64,000 nt of DNA. Origin: Eunapius fragilis. Its lineage: Eukaryota > Porifera > Demospongiae > Spongillida > Spongillidae. Below the pieces are notes generated by a model. The model saw nothing but the letters and a program-made list of their open reading frames with translations, did no database searches and had not been told where the DNA came from. The position numbers and the translations under genes were made by a program. Where the stretch lies: NCBI GenBank assembly GCA_963681505.1, contig OY811975.1:10242230-10306229 (forward strand). The letters run 5' to 3'. Shown one piece after another: positions 1-11,419 of the stretch. The stretch's first letter is position 1, and every line of letters begins with the position of its first letter.

Positions 1-1356
1 TGATGAGCAGAGCCACTGGCAAAATCTTCCTTCAAGATGAAGTCGTTGATGCTAATCCCCTCTGGTGCTGACAAGTGAAGGATCATTCTCCACTTGCCAT
101 TTTCTTTGGGACGGCTCTGAGCCCAGATGTGCGGAGGTGCTTGAGGGGGCATTGGGAAAAGGGGCAGAGGATGCATCCCAAATTCACCTCTTTCTCTAGT
201 TCAGCATCAACGATTTCGGGGTGCTGTTGTGCGGAGGTTAGGTTGCGTGTGTGAAGGGGAATGAGGACCTTTGTAGCAAAACACCATTGTCAATGCCGTT
301 GAGTAGCCAGGAGACCCAGGCCTTGTCAGGATGTTCCTTCGTATTCAAAAGCTGAGCATCGTAGTGGGGTGTGAGCTCACTGGAGCCACGTAGCCCCCCC
401 AGTGGCACGGGTGCAGGCCTTGGCTGGGTGATCCCCACCACAGCCTGTGACCCAGCACTTGTGGGAGAAGGCACATTCTGTCCCCTTGGAGCACTTTCCA
501 AAGTTGAACCTTCGACAGATCTCCTTGCCTGATGGGGTGTGGGTTGCAGGCTCACTGGGAGCTGCCAGTTATTGTTCCCGTGTGTATTGATGCTCCAATA
601 GAGGTCCCGATCCGTGGGTTGGTGTGGGATTGTGGTCTGGTGACGCACCAGACCAGCAAATTCTCCTTTGGTGCATCCCAGGGGAGGGTCTGCTGCTTGT
701 TTCTGGCTGCAGCCTGCCTGAATAGCTTGTCGTATTTAAGGGCAGCTGCGGCCGAGTGCACTGAAAACAGTTGGCAAATGATGGACTGGTATTTCACCAG
801 CTCCAGTGCCATCTTGGGAGCGATCTGCATGGACCCAAATAGCGACGATGATGTTCCATGCTTCCAGCCAGCTACCGTGGTAACAGACGTGACGCATGTA
901 CTTGCTCTTCTTCTGCTTCCCGCCGGGGAGTGAAGGCGGGTCGTCTAGGGGAGAAAGCAATTTTTAATAATTCAAAGTGAGCATACTTACCCCTCTTAAT
1001 CCTCCTGAATTCGCGCCTCGAAGGGGTAGGAATCATGGTGGTGAAGGGGGCGTTGATGAAACGGCTGTCCCGCGACTTGGAGTGCCTTTTGTGTCGCTTG
1101 TACCGCTTGGACTTCCGCTTCTTCCTGCGTGCGTCGGAATCGCTGGACTCTGACGACGAGTTGAGTTGCTGGAACTGCTGGGGCTGCTAGAGATGTTGGA
1201 GCTCCTGGAGATGCTGGAGCTGCTGGAGCTGCTGGAGCTGCTGGAGCTAGTGCGAGTGTTTGGCTCCAGCACCTCGTCGCTTCCTCGCGATCGGAACCGC
1301 TCCCCGATGTTCCGCTGCATGGAACCATCGGACGGGTTGTACTTCGTCGTAAACAT
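1..1356 (-). mobile_element. DIRS/Ngaro-type retrotransposon, degenerate, cut by window edge
   Basis: Read on the minus strand, this is the 5' part of a tyrosine-recombinase-type retroelement. A gag-like ORF starts near 1356 and is followed by the beginning of a reverse transcriptase that runs off the left edge. The RT start is recognised near 1-120 from NGKWRMILHLSAPEG and SINDF, which match the N-terminal RT block of DIRS/Ngaro elements (KWR.I.dLS.P.g.SvNDgI). Just upstream, around 125-240, is an ELEKEV...PFPMPP stretch typical of the same domain. The frame changes at least three times between 130 and 1180, so this copy is almost certainly dead. The recombinase and terminal repeats lie outside the window, so DIRS and Ngaro cannot be separated. 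Confidence 0.75.
500..1356 (-). pseudogene. Gag-like ORF1 of the DIRS/Ngaro element, with a short intron
   Basis: The likely start is the ATG at 1356 (MFTTKYNPSDGS). A serine run (about 1180-1260) is followed by a basic SR-like stretch (KKRKSKRYKRHKRHSKSRD, about 1075-1135). The frame then reaches a GTAAGT donor (985-990 on the forward map) and resumes at 944 after a pyrimidine-rich acceptor (CTTTCTCCCCTAG). The phases agree (AGG G / AC), giving a 46-bp intron. The second part contains GSWLEAWNI and, after a one-base slip near 840, ALELVKYQSIICQLF, LKYDKLFRQAAARN and LPWDAPKENLLVWC. This is the conserved core of gag-like proteins from DIRS/Ngaro and related invertebrate elements. Frame slips near 1180 and 840 mark it as a pseudogene. 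It probably encoded the nucleocapsid-like protein. Confidence 0.65.
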
Positions 1357-2395
1357 CCGCAGGGTCAGAGCGGTTGGCGCGACCTGCAGACCTTGCGGAG
1401 AGACCGGACGAACCCTGCACGTAGCTTGCCTGGTGCTGGAAGAGCTAGTCGTTCACGAGGGCTGCTTTATTGCCAGTAGTGCCGAGCTGGGCTTCCAATA
1501 GTTTGCGGCGGAGTGCCTCACATGTGAGGCGCATGAGACTTTGGCGTGTCGACATTCAGAGCAATTCAGACCAGCAGTCGTTCGTTATTATGCATGACTG
1601 AGTGAATGCAGTTCACCCACCATCCTTTATATATATATATATATATACTTATGCATGGACCTGGAACCATATCAGATTAGCACTATCATTGAGGGGATGG
1701 GGTTAGACAGGGCTACCGTAGACCGGCTATGGGTCCGGCCTGGCAGGCCAAATTAGTAGAAATTATAGTTTATAAATGTCAATCATTAATGTTATTGTGT
1801 TACGTTATTGCGTTGTCAATCAACCGTCGGTTTCTACGATTCCTATACCTTCTGCTCAGCGGCTCAAACCTGTTTCAAACCCGGATCTGTGGGAATACAA
1901 TTACGAGGAACTCGTGAGATTCGCGCCATTGCGGAGGTTTAGTAGTACTGTAGTAGTGTAAACACATCCGCTATCTGGTCTCATTTCAAGGTCCATACAT
2001 CAAAGGAGTAGGCCTACGCAGATAAGCGTGGTGTGATTACTGCCACAGGCCGTTCTCCGTGGAATACTCCACTTTGTCTAGACACATTGAACGGCATTAC
2101 AAGGATGAACAACAATGCGTATGTGTGTAGCATGCAGTCTCAACACAATTAACTGGAATATGATGCTTGGCTTCGGCTCTTGGAGATCAGATCAGTAGAT
2201 GTCATGGCCTCTTTAGATCGCTTGGAATGGTCAATTTCCCACTATTGCAAAGCTTGCTCGAATGTACCTGGCTATTCCAGCGTCATCCGCTCCATCGGAG
2301 TTCAAGAGCCATTTTGATCCAGGAGCGACAGCGATGGAGTCTACATGTACTTCCCCGACGGTGGAGGCATCAATTATGCTAAAGCACAATGCATG
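1357..2395. other. No recognisable gene
   Basis: Upstream flank of the DIRS-like element and left flank of the CACTA element. A short TA microsatellite lies at about 1628-1647. The GTCCGGCCTGGCAGGCC patch near 1731-1748 resembles sequence near 11147-11175 and may be a dispersed repeat. I see no convincing coding exon. Confidence 0.5.
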
Positions 2396-2600
2396 CACTG
2401 TGGAAAAACACAGTTATACAGTACAGTATAACACGTGTATTCATTCGTTATACACATGTTATACACTAGAATACACATGTTATACGCACCGCGTATAACT
2501 CTGCGTATGGATACTATATACACAGCATTTCGTATAACGCTTATATACACGTACGGTATAACAGTGCGTGTAACGAGATTAACATGTGTATAACAGCGTG
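2396..2600 (+). repeat. CACTA left terminal and subterminal repeats
   Basis: 24-bp terminal inverted repeat followed by about ten copies of a GTTATAC / GTATAAC motif in both orientations, often within a TACACATGTTATAC context. Its counterpart is at 10760-10942. These are probably transposase-binding sites. Confidence 0.8.
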
Positions 2601-2815
2601 TATTTTTTAAGGGGTGTGTACGTTAGTCACGTCACTAACCTCAAGTCCCAGTTTAGTATGCTGTAATCTTCCGAGCATTTCATACTAAATCTTGGAAATG
2701 CGCTCCGCTTTCGTGCAAAGCTCCCGCATTTTAATCCGAATATTATTCAGTTGCCAATGAAGGAATGGTACATACATGTACATGTACAGTCGATGTAACA
2801 AAAAAAAAAAAAGTT

Positions 2816-4036
2816 CTATTGAGCAGCCAGCATCCACGGCAGAAGTCCGTCGGGAGGAGGGAGCCTCACGGGTGAACCCAGAGTGCGTTCTTTTCGCGCT
2901 GTTTTGGATGATCCATCGGCCCTCTTATCAATGTCATCCAGCGCAGAATTGAATTCCTCCGATCTCCAGCTTGGCCGCTTCCTCCTTATCTTTCCTTCTT
3001 CTTCTTCTTCTTCCGACATCAGCGTTGGGTTAAGGAGCACCCAGAACTCCTTTTCCGTTTCAAAAAGGTGTTTAGACCGACGTTCCCAAAGCTGCCATGG
3101 AGTAGCACGTGACTGTGGAAGTAATACGTTAACTTCTTTGCTTACGCGTTGTTGGCGAGAACGAATTCCTCGCCGCTTTGTTTCTTTGTTGCATGGTACT
3201 CTCTCGTCTAAGTGTCCGTCTATACGTCGCTACTCCAACTACATATGGATCAAAATAGTGCTCACTGATGTTAAGTTACTCAAACAAACCTCGAATGTCG
3301 CTGTTCTCAAAATCCGGCCCAATTTCAGCTACGATTTTGTCCACAACCGTGCAGTTGTGAGCGCTGGATATCCTAGAAATGTTCTGAAAAACAAAAATAA
3401 CTAGCACGTAACTCACGGCTCATCTGTTTTCAGGCGGCAGTCTTCACCAAAGGCCTCGTGAAGTTTTCTAATTTTCATCTTTTCAAAAGGAGGAACAAAT
3501 ATCGTGTGCAAGCAAAAGTGTAATTGAATGCTTACCTGAAGAGATAGTGGCGTAATCCTTCTTCGTTTTGAAGACTTCTCACTGTTCGCGCCTGTAACTG
3601 CTCCCACATGAGACTCGACAATGGCCTTTAAGGACTCCTCTAAGGCCGAAACGCGATCGCATGTGGACTGACGGACCTGGTTGATCCTAGCAATTTCGCT
3701 ACCGAGGAGGGCCTTGATCTCCTCAACAGCAGCTGAAACTATCCGCTGGTGTGATTGATGGTCATTCGGTAGAGCCTGACCTGGAAGCCACGACACATCA
3801 TCTACAGGAATGCTGATTGATGGAGGTATGTGCATCCCCTGGCGAGGTCCATAAAAGCTGGTGGCGTTTGTCCCTGACGTCTGCTGCCTATATTCTGAGA
3901 AACCAGCTGCTTCGTGGTTCTGTTCACTACAAAGGTTCCTTGGAGTCAAAGGTGTGCGGGACTGACGACCGCGACCAGCAGGAGGAGTTGCCATTTCTGC
4001 AAGCTTTTGTGAGCCACGTGGATTTTTCGCGCGCAA
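2816..4036 (-). CDS. Second protein of the CACTA element, multi-exon
   Basis: Minus-strand gene, divergent from the transposase with only 12 bp between the two candidate ATGs. The first exon is 4036-3536 and ends TPLSLQ before a GTAAGC donor. A second short exon is likely at 3478-3417 (MKIRKLHEAFGEDCRLKTDE). The last exon runs from about 3112 to 2816, from SRATPWQLWERRSK to an acidic EEEEEE run and RPSWRSEEFNSALDDID. The WRS.EF...L..ID block is one I associate with the accessory ORF of animal Tnp2-bearing transposons. The middle exons (3417-3112) are not resolved, because the phases could be joined in more than one way. Residues about 95-140 of the first exon look helical and may form a coiled coil. 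An alternative start is the Met near 3994 (MATPPAG). The role is probably DNA binding with the transposase, as TnpA has in plant CACTA elements, but this is inference. Confidence 0.55.
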
Positions 4037-4048
4037 AAATAATTAAAA
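4037..4048. promoter_or_regulatory. Compact bidirectional start region of the CACTA genes
   Basis: Only 12 bp separate the upstream-most ATG of the minus-strand gene (4036) from the transposase ATG (4049). If both starts are right, the promoter elements must overlap the opposite gene's coding sequence, or one real start lies further inside (3994 on the minus strand, or the Met near 4079 on the plus strand). No TATA box can be assigned. Confidence 0.3.
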
Positions 4049-6891
4049 ATGAACGGCGAGGGAAATGAGTATGTGTGTATGGGATGCAATCAAAGTGTGC
4101 CAAAAGCAACTTACTATAGACACAAAATACCTGGTGTATGTTCCAGAAAAGTTACTCCATTGCGAAATGAGAATGCAACCTTCTCGGAAGGAGCTGAGTC
4201 CGAGCCAGAGTTAACACACAGTGCTAGCGCAGAGGAAGAGTCAGCTGAGAACATATTTGGCATAGAGTCGGGCGAGGTAGATTTGGAAATGGCAGGAGTA
4301 GAGGTTCTTCCGGGAGACGAAGAAGGTGCCGATGTTGCTCCAGATGACACAAGTGTTGCTGAAATTGACGTTGAATTAGAACTCACTACAACTCCTGAGG
4401 AAATGCGCCTGAATGCGTTTGTGAATACATTGGTGAGTTTCTTGACTTTTATTCAGCTGAAATTTGGTTTACCAGATAGAGGGTTGCAATCACTTCTTTA
4501 TCTTGTTGCGTTTGTTATTGAAACAATTTATGCATTGATCCCATCAAACCACATATTAAGAAGCTTAAGGGATAAAATTCCAACGTCGCTTTATTCATTA
4601 AGAAAACGTGCAATGCTACCAAATGCAGGCATAAGGCAGTATTGTGTCTGCCCAAAATGTGATACCTTGTACAGTGGTGGAAATCATACCATTCAAACCT
4701 GTACATACATTCAATTTCCCAATCATCCTCACAAAAGTCGCAAAGCTGCATGCAATGCATCACTTCTCAAAACAATAAAAAGCTCGTCATCTTACAAGCT
4801 TTTACCAAGAAAGTTGTACAGTTGCAATTGCATCATAGAAATTGTTAAAAGGTTAATGTCACGACCTGGATTTATGCAACTCTGCAGGGCATGGAATGAC
4901 AGAACCGTGTCAAGTGGAGTATTAACAGATATTTATGATGGTGGTTTGTGGAATGATTTTAGAAATTTTCAGGAAAGACCATTCTTGAATTTTCCTCATA
5001 ACTTAGCATTTCTTTTGAATGTTGATTGGTTCCAGCCCTTTGATCATGTCCAATACAGTGTTGGTGTTCTATATCTTACTATTTTAAACTTGCCACGCTC
5101 TCAAAGGTACCTTTTAGAAAATGTTATTGTTGTTGGATGCATACCGGGCCCTAGCGAGCCCCACAACCTTAATCCTTACCTTGAACCATTGGTTGAAGAT
5201 TTACTAACCCTTTGGGATTGAGTAGTTTTCAAACCAGAGTCATATCCATTTCCAGTTGTAATTAGAGCCTGCCTTCTTGGAGTAGCCTGTGATCTTCCTG
5301 CAACCAGAAAAGTGTGTGGCTTCACTGGTCATACATCAACCCAAGGATGCTCCAAGTGCATGAAAACATTTAAATGTAATAGTTTTGGTGAAAAGCTTGA
5401 CTATTCAGGATTTAATAGAGAAACTTGGATACCAAGAACTCAAGTTATGCATAATGAAGCAGTGAATGCTCTAGGTAAAGCAACTTGTTTATCTCAACAG
5501 GAGCGCATTGAAAAGATGTATGGTGTCAGGATCTCAGCTCTTGTAAAACTACCATACTTCAACATAATTCGACAACATGTTGTTGATGCTATGCATAATT
5601 TATATCTGGGTACAGCCAAACATATGATTACCATTTGGAAGGAAATGGGATTGTTAACATCAAATGAATTAGACATAATTCAAAACAGGGTTGACGAAAT
5701 GGATGTGCCACATGGCATTGGAAGGATACCAAATAAAATATCATCAAAGTTTAGCAGCCTAACAGCAGATCAGTGGCGAAATTGGACAAATATATATTCC
5801 TTGTACGCACTGCATAATATTTTACCATCTGAACATTACTCATGCTGGAGTATCTTTGTCGAGGCATCGATTATTCTATCTCAATACTCTATATCTAAGG
5901 AAGACTTGAAGAAAGCTGATGAAAAATTGATTCTTTTTTGCCAAACATTTGAAACATTATATGGGTCTCAATCATGCACACCTAATATGCATTTACATTG
6001 CCACATAAAGGAATGTGTTTTAGATTTTGGTCCAATTTCGTCATTCTGGGTATTTCCATTTGAACGTTTTAATGGAATAATGCAGACATTTCTTAATAAT
6101 TGGGTTTCTCCTGAGCTTCAAATGATGAAAAAGTTCATTTCATCAGAATGTGATTTCTTTTCCCACATCAACCTCTGCCAAACTTGATTATATTCAGTTT
6201 GATGAAGGAAGCAGTCTGTTTGGAGAAGGATCTTTGGTGCAAACAGCAACAGATGGCTATGAGCGTCAGATATATGCGCAAAACTATATCTGTCCTCTCA
6301 ATTCAATTAAAATTTCATACAATTGGTCCTAGAATATTTGAAAACTATTTTTCTGATGATGAAGTAAAGAACATCACAAATGTGTACAGCTGGCTTTATC
6401 CTCAGTTCATTTCACACCCCCTATTTGTTTGCCGAACACATTTACATTTTTATGACTTGCATGCCCATGGAGAACATTTGATTTCCATCAGAGCTAGATC
6501 AATGCGTTCATGCACAATCATGGCAATATTTCCAAAGCTAGGTGGGACAATAGATCCTGAACAGAAAGTTCTTAGATTTGGAGAAGTTCAGTTCTTCATT
6601 CAACATTCCATTCAGTTACCAAACACAGCTATCACTACTGTTCATAGTCAAACAAAACACCTATTTGCTAAAGTCAAATGGTTCTGTCAACATCCTGGAG
6701 AAAATACAGTCTCTTGGCCTCTGAAGATTGTTGCAACAGATTTTGAGCCAGAAGGTCCATCAACATTTATTCCAGTCAGCAGAATAATATGTAGATGTGC
6801 AATTGCTAAGAAACAACCAATAGCATTTGATTGTGGTCATGATGTTGTTAATATTGTGTGTCCTTTGTTTACTACAGTTGTTCAATTGTAA
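4049..6891 (+). pseudogene. Tnp2-type transposase of the CACTA element, inactivated
   Basis: This would catalyse cut-and-paste transposition of the surrounding element. The N-terminus (residues 9-31) carries a C-x2-C...H...C finger (CMGCNQSVPKATYYRHKIPGVC). Around residue 198 a second Zn-binding block starts (CPKCDTLY ... PNHPHKSRKAAC). After residue 390 comes the Tnp2 core: GFTGHTSTQGCSKC, SGFNRETWIPRT, LPYFNIIRQHVVDAMHNLYLG, IGRIPNKI and ADQWRNW. The C-terminus has PVSRIICRCA. The MH-N-L-LG segment contains the conserved catalytic-region Asp. One TGA (5219-5221) interrupts a frame that continues unchanged on both sides. Two one-base frame changes follow, near 6150-6175 (in a T/C run) and near 6320-6335. 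Without a working full-length copy elsewhere this element cannot move. Sequencing errors in homopolymers could explain the frame slips but not the TGA. Confidence 0.85.
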
Positions 6892-7220
6892 TTTCAGTTA
6901 TGTTGAAATGAAATGAAGTTTTTGGTTAAAGGTATAATTCATTGCAGTCTGCATGGTTGTTAAGGTACTTTTACCAGATTATTCCATTAAGTGAACAACA
7001 CTTCATTAATATGAAACAAAAACTGAAGCAAATTATATAATTGATATTGAACAATAACAAGACAAAACACAAACAGATATGAAAAGTTAGCATTGATAAA
7101 AACGTCACTAATACAACTTTATGTTCAGCATTTAGTCCACTGTAGGACATGAAGTTTGAAATATGCGTCAAAATGAACAAAGAGATTACAGAGCTCAATA
7201 AAGCAGTTCGCATCCTACCA

Positions 7221-10200
7221 CAGTCACTGGGTAAAGATCTGTCACGTTGGAAAGCTTAACAAACAAGCAATCCGTGTGAAAGAGTACGACCAAGTTATGT
7301 CATTCCCACGTAAAATAGACAAAATAGATGCCATATGCTCACCTGATGTAGCCACGCCTACCCCTGTCACATGACCTCTTGCACTGTCACCGGCGAGAAG
7401 GTCTGTCACATTGGAAAGCTTAACCAACCAGCAATCTGTCGATAAGAGGAAGACAAGTAATGTCATACCCACATACAATACACTAAATGGAAGCCACATA
7501 CTCACCTGATGTAGCCACGCCTACCCCAGTCACATGACCTCTTGCACTGTCACTGAGATGAAGGTCTATCACATTGGAAAGCTTAACCAATCACCAATCA
7601 GCCCGTAAGAATAAGACGAGTAATGTCATACCCACGTACAATAGACAAAATGGATGCCACATGTTCAACTGATGTAGCCACGCCTACCCCAGTCGCAAGA
7701 CCTCTTGCACTGTCACTGGGGAGAAGGTCTGCTGCATTGGAAAGCTTAACCAACCAGCAATCCGTCCGTGAAAGGAAGACAAGTAATGTCATACCCACAT
7801 ACAATACACAAAATGGAAGCCACATACTCACCTGATGTAGCCACGCCTACTCCAGTCACATGACCTCTTGCACTGTCACCGGGGAGAAGGTCTGCTGCAT
7901 TGGAAAGCTTAACCAACCAGCAATCCGTCCGTGAAAGGAAGACAAGTAATGTCATACCCACATACAGTACACAAAATGGAAACCACATGCTCACCTGATG
8001 TAGCCACGCCTACCCCAGTCACATGACCTTTTGCACTGTCACTGAGATGAAGGTCTATCACATTGGAAAGCTTAACCAATCACCAATCAGCCCGTAAGAA
8101 TAAGACGAGTAATGTCATACCCACGTACAATAGACAAAATGGATGCCACATGTTCAACTGATGTAGCCACGCCTACCCCAGTCACATGACCTCTTGCACT
8201 GTCACCGGGGTGAAGGTATGTTGCATTGGAAAGCTTAACCAACCAGCAATCCATCCGTAAAAGGAAGACAAGTAATGTCATACCCACATACAATAGACAA
8301 AATGGAAGCCACATACTCACCTGATGTAGCCACGCCTACTCCAGTCACAAGACCTCTTGCACTGTCACCGGGGAGAAGGTCTGCTGCATTGGAAAGCTTA
8401 ACCAACCAGCAATCCGTCCGTGAAAGGAAGACAAGTAATGTCATACCCACATACAATACACAAAATGGAAGCCACATACTCACCTGATGTAGCCACGCCT
8501 ACTCCAGTCACAAGACCTCTTGCACTGTCACCGGGGAGAAGGTCTGCTGCATTGGAAAGCTTAACCAACCAGCAATCCGTCCGTGAAAGGAAGACAAGTA
8601 ATGTCATACCCACATACAGTACACAAAATGGAAACCACATGCTCACCTGATGTAGCCACGCCTACCCCAGTCACATGACCTTTTGCACTGTCACTGAGAT
8701 GAAGGTCTATCACATTGGAAAGCTTAACCAATCACCAATCAGTCCGTAAGAATAAGACGAGTAATGTCATACCCACGTACAATAGACAAAATGGATGCCA
8801 CATGTTCAACTGATGTAGCCACGCCTACCCCAGTCACATAACCTCTTGCACTGTCACCGGGGTGAAGGTATGTTGCATTGGAAAGCTTAAACAACCAGCA
8901 ATCCATCCGTAAAAGGAAGACAAGTAATGTCATACCCACATACAATAGACAAAATGGAAGCCACATACTCACCTGATGTAGCCACGCCTACTCCAGTCAC
9001 AAGACCTCTTGCACTGTCACCGGGGAGAAGGTCTGCTGCATTGGAAAGCTTAACCAACCAGCAATCCGTCCGTGAAAGGAAGACAAGTAATGTCATACCC
9101 ACATACAGTACACAAAATGGAAACCACATGCTCACCTGATGTAGCCACGCCTACTCCAGTCACATGACCTCTTGCACTGTCACTGAGGTGAAGGTCTATC
9201 ACATTGGAAAGCTTAACCAATCACCAATCAGTCCGTAAGAATAAGACGAGTAATGTCATACCCACGTACAATAGACAAAATGGATGCCACATGTTCAACT
9301 GATGTAGCCACGCCTACCCCAGTCACATGACCTCTTGCACTGTCACCGGGGTGAAGGTATGTTGCATTGGAAAGCTTAACCAACCAGCAATCCATCCGTA
9401 AAAGGAAGACAAGTAATGTCATACCCACATACAGTACACTAAATGGAAGCCACATACTCATCTGATGTAGCCACGCCTACTCCAGTCACATGACCTCTTG
9501 CACTGTCACTGAGGTGAAGGTCTATCACATTGGAAAGCTTAACCAATCACCAATCAGTCCGTAAGAATAAGACGAGTAATGTCATACCCACGTACAATAG
9601 ACAAAATGGATGCCACATGTTCAACTGATGTAGCCACGCCTACCCCAGTCGCAAGACCTCTTGCACTGTCACCGGGGAGAAGGTCTGCTGCATTGGAAAG
9701 CTTAACCAACCAGCAATCCGTCCGTGAAAGGAAGACAAGTAATGTCATACCCACATACAATACACAAAATGGAAGCCACATACTCACCTGATGTAGCCAC
9801 GCCTACCCCAATCACATGACCTCTTGCACTGTCACTGAGGTGAAGGTCTATCACATTGGAAAGCTTAACCAATCACCAATCAGTCTGTAAGAATAAGACG
9901 AGTAATGTCATACCCACGTACAATAGACAAAATGGATACCACATGTTCAACTGATGTAGCCACGCCTACCCCAGTCGCAAGACCTCTTGCACTGTCACCG
10001 GGGAGAAGGTCTGCTGCATTGGAAAGCTTAACCAACCAGCAATCCGTCCGTGAAAGGAAGACAAGTAATGTCATACCCACATACAATACACAAAATGGAA
10101 GCCACATACTCACCTGATGTAGCCACGCCTACCCCAGTCACATGACCTCTTGCATTGTCACTGGGGTGAAGGTCTGTCACATTGGAAAGCTTAACCAATC

Positions 10201-10510
10201 ACCAATTTCATACCCATGCACAATAGACAAAATGGATGCCACATGCTCAACTGATGTAGCCACACCTACCCTGTCACAAGACCTCTTGCATTGTCACTGG
10301 GGTGAAGGTCTGTCACATTGGAAAGCTTAACCAATCACCAATTTCATACCCATGCACAATAGACAAAATGGATGCCACATACTCAACTGATGCAGCCACG
10401 CCTACCCTGTCACAAGACCTCTTGCACTGTCACTGGGGTGAAGGTCTGTCACGTTGGAAAGCTTAACCAATCACCAATCTGTCCAAAAGAGTAAGACAAG
10501 TAATGTGATG
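7221..10510 (+). repeat. 163-bp satellite array inside the CACTA element
   Basis: About twenty tandem copies of a 163-bp unit, recognisable by CTGATGTAGCCACGCCTAC, TTGGAAAGCTTAACCAA and GTAATGTCATACCCAC in each copy. Two or three subtypes differ at fixed positions (ACCAGCAATCCGTCCGTGAA against TCACCAATCAGTCCGTAAGA) and alternate with spacings of 326, 489 and 652 bp (2, 3 and 4 units), a higher-order pattern. The last two units (from about 10208 and 10344) are shortened to 136 bp by loss of a 27-bp block. Open frames of 70-82 codons on both strands within units are by-products of the repeat. Confidence 0.95.
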
Positions 10511-10759
10511 GCAATAAAGTACAGTGACAAAGATTCCAATAAACAGAAGCATTGGGTATGATGCGACACACGTAGAAATTCACGTTTGTTCGCCGGACTG
10601 TAAAACTACTACAATTGTGAGACTTAACATATCCTAATCCGACTACTGTAACTTTACCTTTTGAATTGAACGCACTTACCATTCATGCGATAAGTTAGCT
10701 CTTTGAAAACCAATAATTAAAGCATCATTAACAGCAGTTATTATGTATTTCGATGTCAG

Positions 10760-10942
10760 TCAGTTATACACAAGTGTGTATATCTCGAGGTGTTCACACA
10801 TGGCGGCTGATAGGAATGAATACGTTTTATCAGTTATACGCCTGTTATACGTATGGTGTATATCCGAAGTATACCCAAATGCGTATAACCCTATGTATAT
10901 TGAATATATACACATCGAGTATAACTGCCTTTTTCCATAGTG
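10760..10942 (-). repeat. CACTA right terminal and subterminal repeats
   Basis: Mirror of the left end: clustered GTTATAC/GTATAAC motifs followed by the 24-bp inverted repeat ending CCATAGTG at 10942, with the ATG duplication immediately outside. Confidence 0.85.
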
Positions 10943-10945
10943 ATG

Positions 10946-11419
10946 GACGCTTCGAAAGAAATAAGCCAATGCTATTGCTCAATGTGCTATAAATAATAAC
11001 TGTTCGCATCTCAGTATGATTTATTATTATTTCACAATCATCTTGACTATTTAATACTTGAATTCTGAACAAGAAGGAAGCTTGATCTGTACATGTACAA
11101 ATCAGTCATATACTATATGCATGTATTGGCACAACGAGGGGGCGTGGTCCGGCCTGACATGCCAGGGGTCCGGCGGCTGGCCTTTGGCAGCCCTGGGGTT
11201 AGATCAGATATGGATGTGTTTGAATGGAGGCGAGAGTATTCCCCAGAAGCTTCCCAGTAAGGCTTGAAACCTGTTAGTTCAGAAAAAACGAGGTTATTAA
11301 AATTAAAAAAAAAACGTTGGTTAAGTTGAAAATAACCGGTCGGTCTCTTTAAAATAACCTGTTATTTCCGGTTTAACAGTTAATTAATTATCAATTATTA
11401 AGGCAAAATCGATTTCTCG
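10946..11419. other. No recognisable gene
   Basis: Right flank of the CACTA element. It contains AT-rich stretches and a GC-rich patch at 11135-11200 (GTCCGGCCTGACATGCCAGG) similar to sequence near 1731-1748. No exon can be supported. Confidence 0.5.

Larger units (their letters stand above)
2396..10942 (+). mobile_element. Complete CACTA (EnSpm) DNA transposon
   Basis: The left end reads CACTGTGGAAAAACACAGTT and the reverse complement of the right end reads CACTATGGAAAAAGGCAGTT. The inverted repeat is 24 bp (2396-2419 and 10919-10942) with 21 identities, beginning with the CACT(A/G) that names the superfamily. The flanks are ATG at 2393-2395 and ATG at 10943-10945, a 3-bp target duplication as expected for CACTA elements. 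Many GTTATAC/GTATAAC motifs lie just inside both ends (about 2410-2600 and 10760-10925), like the subterminal repeats these transposases bind. The element is 8547 bp long and contains a Tnp2-type transposase, a divergent second gene and a satellite array. Confidence 0.92.

Noticed and set aside
1166..1501. Leu/Glu-rich plus-strand frame from CTG/CTGGAG repeats
   Set aside because: Antisense of the serine run of the gag-like ORF, whose basic region and downstream core read sensibly on the minus strand.
7242..10117. Many 70-82-codon open frames on both strands
   Set aside because: They recur with the 163-bp satellite unit, exist on both strands at once, and the unit is not a multiple of three, so they cannot form a continuous repeat protein.
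7221..10510. CRISPR-like array of regular repeats
   Set aside because: The units are contiguous 163-bp satellites without unique spacers, within a eukaryotic transposon.
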